Assembly: GCF_945859705.1 (NCBI RefSeq)
Contig: NC_079136.1
Coordinates: 128,375,027 to 128,439,026, forward strand
Origin: Episyrphus balteatus
Taxonomy: Eukaryota; Arthropoda; Insecta; Diptera; Syrphidae
Direction of reading: 5' to 3'
DNA length: 64,000 nt
Position numbers and translations under genes: made by a program. Below are positions 47,808 through 58,406 of the stretch, piece by piece; within the stretch, counting starts at the first letter, position 1, and each line of letters begins with the position of its first letter. The notes beneath the pieces are model-generated. The model was not told the origin of the DNA, ran no database searches, and worked only from the letters and a program-made list of their open reading frames with translations.

Positions 47808-48340
47808 TAATATTCATAATATTTCTAAGTTTTTTTTTATGAGTCGAATAATAATTTTTTTTTACGAAATTTCCTTTTTTTAACGGTTCCTACAATTTTC
47901 AAAAACAAAATTATTTGTGTATAAGAAATAAAATTTCATACTTTGTTTGGAAATTAAGATATTTTCAAGAAGTGTTTTGTTGTTTGTTATTAAAAAAAAA
48001 AATAATAATTTTTATGCTTTTATTATATTTCTTTCAAAATTAATGATAAAATAAAATTTAAATTTTTATTTTATGCTATACAAAATTTTAACTTTCTAAG
48101 CAACTTTTACCAGTCCATCAGTCGTATGTTTTAATTCGTTTTCTCATACATTTTGTTTGAAAAAAAATATAGGTATCAAAAAAATATTGAATTATTTTTA
48201 TGAATGTAATTCGTTGCGAGTTCAAGAATATTTTTTCAAAAATTTGTACAGTTAAATTTAAATCAAAATACAGCGCCATCTTTAAATTATCAATTTGTTC
48301 GCAATGTTTTTTAAAATATCAATTTGAAAATTTTCGTGTT
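47808..48340. other. AT-rich non-coding stretch
   Basis: Nothing recognisable; A/T tracts and short noise frames only. Confidence 0.4.
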
Positions 48341-48341
48341 T

Positions 48342-48408
48342 GTGGAGACTGGAGTTGAACCTAGAACAGTCCATCGCTATAATCATAAAGCCACAGGGTA
48401 TTACCACA
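48342..48408 (-). repeat. tRNA-like / SINE-head remnant
   Basis: On the minus strand TGGCTTTATGATTATAGC resembles a tRNA D-arm with an A box (consensus TGGC-x-x-AGTGGTTAGAGC). About 30 bases downstream GGTTCAACTCC matches the B box. The T stem and acceptor stem do not pair, so it is not a working tRNA. The arrangement fits a decayed tRNA-derived SINE head or a tRNA pseudogene. The body beyond it is not recognisable. Confidence 0.4.
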
Positions 48409-48439
48409 CGGAAAAAAAATGACGCCATTGTACCTGGTA

Positions 48440-48520
48440 CATTTAATCATAATATAGTTAACTTTACCAGAAATTAGTAAAATATACCAGAAATAGTGTT
48501 AAATATACCAGAAGCATAGT
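48440..48520 (-). repeat. ATACCAGAAAT repeats, inverted relative of the array at 50165
   Basis: TACCAGAAAT/TACCAGAAG words occur three times. The neighbouring TTAATCATAATATAGTTAA is found as its reverse complement at about 50270-50287. This stretch and the 50165-50300 array are therefore related and face each other across about 1.7 kb. Confidence 0.6.
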
Positions 48521-48964
48521 TATCTCTTCGTTATTTTCTCTCTGTTTATACACACGCCCTCTATATTATAAATTTCTTGGAATAAAAAATAATAAAAAAA
48601 AATGACAATCACAAAACAATTGTCTCTATGGCAATTATTTTTAAAGCTGTGCAATTTCAAGCACTAAAACCAGCAGCAGAAGATAAAATGACAATATAAT
48701 TTTTATTTATTAAACACCTTCAATTACTATATATACTACTTGGCGTTGTTTCCTTTCATGTTTGCCCTCCACATAAAAACTTAAACCATCGCCATTTGTA
48801 TAGAGATCTCCAGCAATTTTCCCAACCATCTGCTTCCCTTATTTTTCTTTCCAACACAAAAACATAAGAACAAAACAAAAAAAAAAAACATATTATAACA
48901 CATTTCCAAGCGAATTAATTTAAGTGAATCTCTACTCCACAAACCAAGTGTTCTCGGAGGGGGG

Positions 48965-48970
48965 TATAAA
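48965..48970 (+). promoter_or_regulatory. Possible TATA box (GGGGTATAAAGTCGG)
   Basis: A TATA match in a less AT-rich 48930-49080 interval. No initiator or exon is evident, so this is a candidate only. Confidence 0.2.
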
Positions 48971-50164
48971 GTCGGTTGGTTTGTTCGGTTTCGGTCTTCG
49001 GTTTGCTTCCAGCTGTGTGATAGACTCGTAAGCGTTTGCTTGAATAAAACAGTCACCCGCGAAGGAACGTGGTCGTGGACATGAAACATAAAAAAAAAAA
49101 AAAAAAAAATGTATTAAAGTCAAGTCAATAAGTCGTTCAACTAATTGATTGATTTAATTAAACGCTTTTGCAGCCCCCGACAAATGTTCTGACGACAACG
49201 TTGAGTGTTCAAAGATGTTTTCAATCAATTTCCAGCAGCACAGTTTACCCCCTCTCTTTCTCTCAGCTTCTATATTTTCTCTCTTCCGCCATATTTATAA
49301 AGACCGTACTTCTTTACAATCGTTTATCGCATGATTGTGTCACTTTAAGATTTATAATTCAAAGGGGATCCCATCCACCCACCTTGTCGCCGCTACCCAT
49401 CCACCCACACACAAGGGATGAATATTTTCTTCAATCTTTTTCCATTAAAAGCGCCAAAAGAGAGCGAATATTTTGCTATTATGTATATACTCCTGTGGTG
49501 CGAACAAATGAGAAGATCTAGGTTATCTCACCTAAACCAGGACCAGATGTAAATTAGAATTTGCATTTGATAACCTTTTACCAAAAGTGATGGATTGAGG
49601 AAGTATAAAGATATCTTTACTTTTATCTCCTTTCAACGTAAAACGTAATGTGTGACCTATCAAGCCCTCTCGCGTGGTTGTTAAGGCAACGCAACGGAGG
49701 CTGAGCAAACGAACACGGTGGTGGTGGGAAGAAAATATCACAGAGAATAAAATGCAGACACGAATAGATGAGGTTGAGGTTGAGTTTGGAGCTTAAAATT
49801 GAAATAGATAAAAAGATGTTTTTTTTGGGTTGTGGAGGGGCCAGGGGAATACACATCATCATGACATGTGTGTGGAAGCTGTTGTTGAAGCTGATGGAAG
49901 GTATTTATAGAGGAGAAACATGCATGTAGGAGAAAGCGTTGATTGGCGTTTTTTTTTTTATTTTTATTTTTTGTTTATTTGATTGGCCATGGCAATGTTG
50001 GTGATGAATTTTGACATGATAATTAAGATGACAATCAAATTACAGGAGCGGTGGAAAGGTTGATATAAATAGGTATAATATATAAAAAAAGAGATATTTT
50101 CTCCTTTTTATATCGAACAAGGACATTTATTTATATGTTACAGAAAGAGAAAATAATTCAGGGG
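48971..50164. other. Less AT-rich non-coding stretch
   Basis: Composition is closer to unique host DNA here. The longest frames (49168-49521 plus strand, 117 codons; 48781-49089 minus strand) show no domain and have unremarkable residue content. It may be regulatory or untranslated host sequence; nothing decisive is visible. Confidence 0.3.
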
Positions 50165-50269
50165 TAACTTTATATCTGGTAAATTTAACTTTATTTCTGG
50201 TAAATTTAACTTTATTTCTGGTAAATTTAACTTTATATCTGGTAAATTTAACTTTATATCTGGTATATT
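50165..50269 (+). repeat. 21-bp tandem array, five units
   Basis: TAACTTTATWTCTGGTAAATT is repeated five times with only a T/A change and one late substitution, then decays into TAACTATATTATGATTA. Confidence 0.95.
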
Positions 50270-50302
50270 TAACTATATTATGATTAATTATACCAGAAGT
50301 AA

Positions 50303-50492
50303 CGACATGGCGACATGGCGTTATATTGACATGGCGACATTGCGACATTGAGACATTGCGACATTGCGACATTGAGACATTGAGACATTGCGACATTGCG
50401 ATATATTGACATAATGACATAGCGACATTGAGACATTGCGAAATGGCGATATTTTGACATAAAGACATAATGACATGGGCGACATAGCGACT
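50303..50492. repeat. 8-bp tandem array, GACATTGC/GACATTGA
   Basis: About 23 degenerate copies of GACATTGM, with variants GACATGGC, GACATAAT and GACATAGC. Because 24 is divisible by three, all frames stay open over long distances and translate as repeats such as MSQCRNVA on the minus strand. This is not a protein gene. Confidence 0.95.
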
Positions 50493-51759
50493 GTATGTTC
50501 ATTTTCTTTTGTACAAGTAAAGTCTTGGTGAAATATTTTTGGCTAGGACGTTGTCGACATTTTTTTTTTTTTCTTATCATCTTTCTTCTCAAAATTTTAA
50601 GTTCGTCCTTGAAACCTAAAATATACCTTCAAATCCGCTTATGGAAAACGTGCTGCCAATTTGTCAACGTCATCAAAATATGTGCATTCAAATGCAACTG
50701 ACGCTAATGACTACGAAAGTAGTCTAAATGAATGAATTGACAACAATCTTCAATCAATTAGAAGTGCGTGGCGTGATTATAAAGACAAATTGACGTTATG
50801 GGGCGCGATCTGAAAATGCAAATAAACCATAAAATCCGAGAACCAAACAACTACAGAGCTCTCGGACATCTGGGTGACTTTATTGTGGACAAATGAGAGA
50901 ATCGGTGGATGGAGGTTTAATATGCCTGGAAAGCATTTATATTCTGATTGATTGGGTCATATATTCGTATACAATCATCATCATCATCATCATAAATGAA
51001 GCATGTGGTTGGGGTGATTTTTTTTTTTTTTTTTTTTTGTGAGTAGGCAGACGCCTCTAGCAACCAATGATACGCGTGGTTGAATAAGGTGAAATTATAA
51101 TTGTTTTAAAATATACTCGTATGATCCATTTCAGGTCAATTGAAAATGAACTTATAGAAATAGTCAATGTGAGAGGTGCCGTCTTTTTTTTTTTTTTGTA
51201 TTTGACAAAGTCGAAAAGTGCGTGTGGATGGTAATAATTTTAAGTAGTCACATGTCAAATTCATTCAAAGGACTCTTATTACCTCTTTTTTTTTATTTTG
51301 GCACGAGTATGATTGTTTTATATTTTGCCGAAAGGGAAATAAAAATAATGAAATGCGAAGCTTTAAGTCACGCCATGTCTATGGTGTGCATTCAAGCAGT
51401 TTAACTATAATTGCCGGGCCATTTTTTTTTTTTGTTTCGGCATGTGTGTGGTTTGTATGTATAATTATTATTATTTGTTTGTTGTGTCACGCAAGAAATT
51501 GACATTTTTTAAAAAATGTGGTAAAGCAAATTAAAAAAGTATTGAAATGTTGTTTTTGATGGAATAATTGCATGTTTTTGCCATTTGTGTCACAATTTTT
51601 GGCAATTTTGCTTTAAATGGAACCAAATTAATTGATAGAAATTAATTCATATTAATAAGAAAATGTCAAATGACAAACCTCTGTGACACAAAAAAAAAAA
51701 AAAACATTGAGTAATGAATACCGTCACATATAAATATTGTCCCAATTTCCTGTGTTAAA
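50493..51759. other. Non-coding stretch
   Basis: Mixed composition, with a CAT trinucleotide run at about 50973-50993 and poly-T tracts. No frame is recognisable. Confidence 0.35.
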
Positions 51760-52660
51760 ATATTTATGACCCCTAGAATATTCTTTTTAATTGAGACCTT
51801 AATTATTAGAGGCCCTAATTCATGACTAAGAATAACAACCATTACCGAAATTTCAACCCTAAAAAAACACAAAAAGCATAAGATTGAAATTAAAGTATGA
51901 CTCTTTTAGTTCATTAGATTGAACTATTGATTTAGGGTCCTAACGTAAGACTACAAATAACGACAATAATTTCGATTTTACAACTAAAGTTTATCATAAA
52001 CCTAGTTTATCCTAAACCTTTATGTTAAATCAAAAATTTGGACCCTATACTTATGTCCTAAGAATTATGACCCTATTCTAAACAAATTAGTAGAAAAAAA
52101 AACTCTTATTCCCACGAGTTCAAAAAAGTAACTTAATATTACCTTATGATGACCCCAAAAAAGGCTTTAATTTGGACCCTAAATTAATCCTATACATTAA
52201 CAACAATAAGTGAGACCCTAAACCATTACACTGAACCTAGATCTAAACCAAGAATAACGGTTCTACTCCTATTCCTGGAATTAAGTAGGTATTTATGCCT
52301 TACAAAAAGGATCTTTCTTGTAGTTATTAAAACACAACTGAAGTTCGGACCTGGAAACAACATTAATCAAAGAATAATTAATTAGGACCCTAAAGAGTGT
52401 TAGCTGTAAGTCAAGTATTACTTGCTTCCAATCGATTTAAATTCAGACCCCTAAACAACACTGCTTCTAAAATAATTCCACTAATTAAGACCCCAAATTA
52501 AGGCACCAAAATGTCAAGTCGCAGCTTCAATTAAGACCCTTAAAAACTTATTTTTGTTATTTGATCCTAGAAAAGCAATCGTTATTACATAGCGGTAGAA
52601 TGTTGCATCAAATTATACCTAGCCCTCAACTTGGTGACTCAATTTAAGACCCACAAAAGT
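51760..52660. repeat. Field of GACCCTAA-type motifs
   Basis: GACCC(T/C)(A/T)A or its complement occurs about fourteen times in 900 bp, at irregular spacing of 25-170 bp. Examples are GGACCCTATA, TGACCCTATT, TTGGACCCTAAATTA, GAGACCCTAAACCA, AGGACCCTAAAGAG and CAGACCCCTAAACA. The spacers do not align by eye. The same kind of word recurs at 275-620. No coding is seen. Confidence 0.55.
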
Positions 52661-53583
52661 TGTACATATTTACATACTAATTTGTATTCATAAAAAAATT
52701 ACCCTAACAGATTTTGTTTTCTTTTAGATCGACAGTAAAATTTCAAGCTTTCAGCCTTCGATGATAATAAAAATATTAAAACATCCATTGAACTCGACTA
52801 TATTTCTTCTCAGAATCTACTACATTCTTCATCCTACGTCACAAATCATACAATCCCCTTATAGCTACAACTGTGGGAAAAATAGCCCCGACGACTAATT
52901 TGAATAACAATTATTTTCACCAGAATCGTACGATTTCTGATTGTCAATCGTATGACCCACCAGATGATGTTGATGATGATGATCGTCATTGTCAGGGAAA
53001 ACGTTAAAAATTGAATTAAAATTCAATATGTTATTTTTCAGCTGGTCAATTTAGAAATTGGTCATTGTCATCGTTCAGTTGTTTTTGTTGTTGTTGTTGT
53101 TATGTTTTTGTGTGATCTGATTGTCGGTAATGGTGCGTGGCAAGATCTGCCGATATAGTGACACTTAAAAAAACACACAAAAACAGTTTAAGTTCAATTA
53201 CACAATAGAAAAAACATCACGTGATATTATAATGCAGTGTGTGGTATGTTTAAAATACTTTGGAGGTCCATTTTGACATTTTGAGGAAGCTTATATCGAC
53301 GACCAACACACGGCTAGTTTTATAATTGGGGGCGCGTAAAATTATATGTCGATAATAAATAATTAGAAATCGGTTTTTGATTGCCATGGAAAATGATGAT
53401 GTTCTAAATGAGTGATATATCGATTTGAAATTATTGTGGGAATTGATGGTAGCAGCAGTACCATCGCGTAGGCATGAGCTGTGATTAGTCTCAGCATAAA
53501 ATCAGATAAATATAGAAGGGTCATCAATATCATCAATTGGTAATTGGGTATAGCTATAATAATAATCTTTTTGCTTTTGGGGT
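52661..53583. other. Less AT-rich non-coding stretch
   Basis: Contains a GATGATGTTGATGATGATGA run at about 52962 and a GTT run at about 53080-53100. No gene signature. Base composition suggests unique host DNA next to the foldback cluster. Confidence 0.35.
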
Positions 53584-53587
53584 TATA

Positions 53588-54685
53588 CAGGGTGTCCCAC
53601 AGTCACCGCCCCAAATGAAAACCATAGATTCCTGAGGTCATTTTAAGTCGAAAAACTTAAGAGGCAATTTTCTCGTTTTCGTCCCGTTTTCGAGTTACCA
53701 CGGTTTTTATGATTTTTGCTCTCTTGTCCTTTAACTGGCCATATCTTTGCCAAACAACGTTTGATTTGAAAGATTTTTTTTACAACCAATCAAGAATTTA
53801 TTACAGTTTAAGTTTGTCTCAAAACTTTTTTTTCTGCGGATAACCGTTTCTCCGCCATTTTGCATCAAACACAATTTTCTTCGTTTTTTAAGTTGTTGTT
53901 TACACTTTCATATAAATTAAGTAAAAAAAACACGTTAATAAGTATTAATTTTTTGTGCTTTTTATTAAAGCCCAGTTTATTTCCATAAAAAAAAATCAGT
54001 TTTATTTCATAAAAAAGGCTACTGAAATTAAAAAAAAAAAATAAACAAACTGAGTGAATAAAAAAAAATTATTTTTAAATAAAAAAATAATTTAAATGAA
54101 TTAAAACTTTTTCTGAGCTTTGTCTATTTGTTCTTTTCTTAACCACAATAGCTCAGAAAAAGTTTTTAATTCATTTAAATTAATTTTTTATTTAAAAATT
54201 ATTTTATTTTTTTATTCACTCAGTTTGTTTATTTTTTTTAATTACTTTCAGTAGCCTTTTTTATGAAATGAAACTTATTTTTTTTTATGGAAATAAACTG
54301 GGCTTTAATAAAAAGCACAAAAAATTAATACTTATTAACGTGTTTTTTTTACTTAATTTATATGAAAGTGTAAACAACAACTTAAAAAACGAAGAAAATT
54401 GTTTTTGATGCAAAATGGCGGAGAAACGGTTATCCGCAGAAAAAAAAGTTTTGAGACAAACTTAAACTGTAATAAATTCTTGATTGGTTGTAAAAAAAAT
54501 CTTTCAAATCAAACGTTGTTTGGCAAAGATATGGCCAGTTAAAGGACAAGAGAGCAAAAATCATAAAAACCGTGGTAACTCGAAAACGGGACGAAAACGA
54601 GAAAATTGCCTCTTAAGTTTTTCGACTTAAAATGACCTCAGGAATCTATGGTTTTCATTTGGGGCGGTGACTGTGGGACACCCTG
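53588..54685. mobile_element. Almost complete palindrome with CAGGGTGTCCCAC ends (foldback element 1)
   Basis: The left arm (53588-54119) and right arm (54150-54685) are reverse complements around a 30-base loop. The outer ~340 bp of the arms differ at about one base by eye (CAAACACAAT against CAAAAACAAT). The inner 150 bp show several A/T-rich changes. Both sides are flanked by TATA (53584-53587, 54686-54689), so a TA duplication is certain but which of the two TAs is duplicated is ambiguous. No frame encodes a transposase. It is a non-autonomous foldback element, probably mobilised by a TA-targeting transposase. Read-through RNA would form a >500 bp hairpin. Confidence 0.9.
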
Positions 54686-54689
54686 TATA

Positions 54690-54961
54690 GGGCAAAATCA
54701 TGAATGAAACAACAGAAAAAAAAAAAAAAAAACTTACATACCTATAGTACTTATGAAAGTCATTGCTAGCAATTAAACAAAACCAATTTAAACAAATAGA
54801 CAGATCGAATCGGGTCAACAATTGCACAGAAGCATTTAAGAAATAAGTGAATTGTTATGTTGATTTTATGGGTGAAAAACGGTAACAAACTAGAGAAAGA
54901 GCGAATTTATTTTATACTACACAAGGAATCATCCCTTTTTCATAATCAACAAGCTATATTG
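54690..54961. other. Short non-coding spacer
   Basis: AT-rich DNA between foldback element 1 and dispersed repeat copy B. Nothing is recognised in it. Confidence 0.4.
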
Positions 54962-55137
54962 GTATTGTAGTATCTGAACAAATTATACTGTTGCTAAAAA
55001 TAAGCAACAGTAGAAATCTAAAAATATTTTTATGTCACTTATGACAAATAAAAATTAAAACTACTTTTTATTAAGCTATAATTGAATAAGGTCGTATTGG
55101 AAAATCTGGATATTAGCAAACTCTGCAGGTATCAACA
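54962..55137 (-). repeat. Dispersed repeat, copy B
   Basis: Reverse complement of copy A at 8493-8662 (TGTAGTATCTGAACAAATTA on this strand). It ends just upstream of the outer foldback element that begins at 55160. Unlike copy A it carries an extra inverted word, TGTTGCTAAAAATAAGCAACA. Confidence 0.65.
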
Positions 55138-55159
55138 TGTTTTGGTTTCAGAGATATTA

Positions 55160-57513
55160 GTGGAGTAACTAAAGCTCAAAAATTGGCAATATTACGGAAC
55201 CCGGCCGAACAGCTTAGATTTTGATGATTTTTTTTTTCAAACGTCGGTAATTAAAAATACTTTAAAGTCTATAGATTAAAAATTGCCGGTGTTGCCGTTT
55301 TGATTTTTTAAATTTAATTGAAGATTTTTGGGAACAAAAAAAAAATTTTTCAAAAATTTTTCTTCAATTTCATAAATAAATTGATCTTTTGGCATTTTTT
55401 GTCTAGAAAATTCAAGGAAAAAAAATATACGGGAGTGAGGGACAATCTTCCATCGTTGAAGCGTTAGATGAAATTTTCTTATTAATTGACTTAAAACACA
55501 AAAAAAAAATATTTGAACACAACGGCAACACCTATGGCCGCATTTATTATTATTTGAAATAATAATATCAATATGTATTACGGTTTATGAAAAAAATTAA
55601 AAAGTATATCGTTTTCGAAGAACTTTTTTTAATAGAAGTTTTGAAAAAAAATTTTTAATTTAACTTATTTTTTTTTTTTTTAAGTTATTGAATAACCCTT
55701 ACTGTTGAAAGTTAAATAGCAAAAATTTAAAGTTCCTATTTACCACAGTCTTTGAGAAAATTAATTATTTCAATGCAAAAATTCAGTTTTTATCAAAAAA
55801 CCCATTGAAATTGAAGTAATTTTTAATTTTTTTTCAAAAGTGTGATATACAGGGTGTCCCAAAAGTAATGGATCAAACGAAATATGCTGATAGGTCAACT
55901 TTAGGACTCTCAGAATTTGGTAACTTGTCCATCCCAAATCCTTACGGTTTTCGATTTAATGCAGTTTTTGTGAAATTTCGAAAAATCCCGACTTTGCAAC
56001 AGTATTTTGCTTCCTCCGCTCATAATTGATTTTTGTTTTTTACAATTTTTTCACTAAAACATTGCCTAATAATAAGAAATAGTTAATTTATCAAAATATT
56101 TTTTATTTCATATGCCATTTTTCTGCAAATTAATTAACAGTTTCATGTTTTATAAAAACTCAATTTTTTTCTTTTATTTCAGAGCAACACCCTGAAAATA
56201 ATTTGTATGGTGTGGCACTGGTTTATTATTTTGAAAACTTGCTGTGTTATTGCAGTTTTCAAAAATGTATAAAAGTTTCCAAAGTTGTAGATAGAACTGA
56301 AGATATTACAATTTAAAAGCAACAAAACAGGGCTTTTCAGAGCAAAATAACAAAGAAAAATAAACACATTTTCTCGACTGTTGTTTGTTTATTTCTTTTT
56401 GAACAAAAGAATCGATTTTTGTTTGTTATTTTGCTCTGAAATCGTCTGTTTTTTTGCATTCAAATTAAAATATCTTTCGTTCTAATTTCAACTTTTTAAA
56501 TTTTTATACATTTTTGAAAACTGCAATAACACAGCAAGTTTTCAAAATAATAAACCAGTGCCACACCATACAAATTATTTTCAGGGTGTTGCTCTGAAAT
56601 AAAAGAAAGAAATTGAGTTTTTATAAAACATGAAACTGTTAATTAATTTGCAGAAAAATGGCATATGAAATAAAAAATATTTTGATAAATTAACTATTTC
56701 TTATTATTAGGCAATGTTTTAGTGAAAAAATTGTAAAAAACAAAAATCAATTATGAGCGGAGGAAGCAAAATACTGTTGCAAAGTCGGGATTTTTCGAAA
56801 TTTCACAAAAACTGCATTAAATCGAAAACCGTAAGGATTTGGGATGAACAAGTTACCAAATTCTGAGAGTCCTAAAGTTGACCTATCAGCATATTTCGTT
56901 TGATCCATTACTTTTGGGACACCCTGTATATTACCTTTTCGGCTTCGGAATTCAACTGATAATATTTATGTTCAAAATTTTTTTTTTTAATAAATTCATA
57001 TTTTATTAGAAAAAGTTTGGAAAAAAGTAATTTTAAATTTTTGTAATAACATTTTTTTTTTTATTCTGAGTTTGAGGACCATTATCTCTTAATTAAATTT
57101 AGTGTATTTAAATTTTAGAGATAAGAATGGGTTTCTGGCTTTTTAAAAATGTATTTTAAAATATTGTAGGTGTTGCTGTTGTTTTCAAAATATTTTTTTT
57201 TTGTATTTGAAGTCAGAATGTGAGAAAATTGCATTTATCGCTTAAACGATGGAAGATTTTCCCTTACTTCTTTATATTTTGTTTTCCTTAAATAACCTCG
57301 AGAATCTTTTGCTTTCAGTTGTTTTATGAAATTTAAGCAAAAAAAATGGTTTTGTAAAAAAAAAAATTTTATTTTAATTTTAAAAAACAATACGGCAACA
57401 TCGGCAATTTTTAATCTATAGACTTTAAAGTATTTTTAGTTACCTACGTTTGAAAAAAAAATCGTCAAAATCAGAGCTGTTCGGCCGGGTTACCTAAAAT
57501 TAGTTACTCTACT
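55160..57513. mobile_element. Outer foldback element with AGTRGAGTAACTAA ends (host of foldback element 2)
   Basis: AGTGGAGTAACTAA at 55160 and, in reverse complement, AGTAGAGTAACTAA ending at 57513 are inverted ends. The arms then share AACCCGGCCGAACAGCT, TACTTTAAAGTCTATAGATT and AAAATTGCCGRTGTTGCCGT, and continue more loosely (CATCGTTKAAGCG) for about 500 bp. Divergence between arms is clearly higher than in the two CAGGGTGTCCC elements, so this is older. Without the 55850-56926 insertion it would be about 1.27 kb. A target duplication is not clear. Confidence 0.75.
55850..56926. mobile_element. Almost complete palindrome with CAGGGTGTCCCAAAAG ends (foldback element 2)
   Basis: The arms 55850-56354 and 56422-56926 are reverse complements around a 67-base loop. 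The outer ~425 bp differ at only a few sites (for example CTTGTCCATCCC against CTTGTTCATCCC). The innermost ~80 bp are much more diverged, before a last identical TCAGAGCAAAATAAC. Both flanks are TATA (55846-55849, 56927-56930), as in element 1. Elements 1 and 2 share only the terminal CAGGGTGTCCCA; their bodies are unrelated. The insertion lies at the centre of the outer element at 55160-57513. There is no coding capacity. Confidence 0.9.
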
Positions 57514-57991
57514 TTATATGTACAGTGTCAAGTGGGCTCTAATTCACAAAAAAAATGTTTTCTAGCACAAAATTATACTTGCAAAAACCCGTTTTTCTGT
57601 AACCGTTTTTGAAAATTTACTTAAACTTTGAAAAGGTTTTTATAAAACAAAATATGTATGCAAGGATGAAAGCTGATTTTTTTTTTAACTTTGGATCCGA
57701 TCGCATCTGACCCTGTTCCATACACCATACAGCAATATTTTTGTAAATTCAAAACATTAAGTAACCGTAAATTGAAAAATAATTTTTGAAAAACACATTT
57801 TTGGATTTATGTAAAAAAAATTCAAATTTCATGGTTTGAAAAATCAATTTTTTGAAAACGGTTTGATACCATTTTTTTTTTTTGTATTATTTAAGAAACT
57901 TTTATTTAATTTTGTTCAGTTTCTTTTTAAAAAATTCGTTCTTATATAAGAATATACTTAATTTTGTGGTGTCTCTATATAAGACCCTTAT
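57514..57991. other. AT-rich spacer
   Basis: Non-coding. It contains the word CGTTTTTGAAAATTTAC, typical of the dispersed repeats here, but no ends. Confidence 0.35.
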
Positions 57992-58406
57992 CTTATCTTC
58001 CCAGTTTTGCTATATGGTGCAGAAGCATGGGCTTTAACGAAGGGGGATGAAAACATCCTGAATTGTTTTGAGAGAAAAGTTCTTCTTGCGATTTTTGGTC
58101 CCGTATGCATTGATGGTAATTGTGAGAAGAAGATATAACAACGAACTTTCCGGGTTGTGCAAGGACATTAACCTAGCCAAGAGAGATAAAGTGCAGCGCC
58201 TGAGATGGCTAGGTCACCTGGAGCAATGCTTCGGCCCGGAAAGTTTTCGACTTCAACCCAGAGGGACGGCGGCTCAGTCTGAGGTGGCGCAACCAAGTAG
58301 AAGGGGACCTCAATCAACTTGGCGTGCGAAACTAGAAGCAGGCAAAGCTTGCTGGTTGAGGCCCAAATCCAAAGCAAATTGTAGATTGTAAGCAAGTTAG
58401 TAAGTA
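57992..58406 (+). pseudogene. 3' fragment of a non-LTR retrotransposon (RT C-terminal region)
   Basis: The first frame reads FPVLLYGAEAWALTKGDEN followed by ILNCFERKVLLAIFGPV. This is the well-known RT C-terminal block of many insect non-LTR retrotransposons (YGSETW-TLTK-DE, FERKILR-IFGP). After a frame change the next block is RRYNNELSGLCKDI then KRDKVQRLRWLGHLEQ, matching the RYN-EL and RLRWLGHV blocks. After another change comes GRRLSLRWRNQVEGDLNQLG. So at least two frame shifts and later stop codons break it. It lacks the endonuclease and the catalytic RT core, so it is a 5'-truncated, dead insertion. The tail AGCAAGTTAGTAAGTAACTT may be the element's short terminal repeat. Composition is visibly GC-richer than its surroundings. 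Confidence 0.85.

Noticed and set aside
48342..48408. A functional tRNA gene
   Set aside because: A and B boxes are recognisable but the T and acceptor stems do not pair.
49168..49521. 117-codon plus-strand frame
   Set aside because: Low-information composition (S/T/L/F-rich), no domain and no splice context; not reported as a gene.
50165..50492. CRISPR array
   Set aside because: The arrays are direct tandem repeats without spacers, in eukaryotic DNA.
50127..50592. MSQC-repeat 'proteins' on the minus strand
   Set aside because: An 8-bp tandem repeat keeps all frames open; there is no gene.
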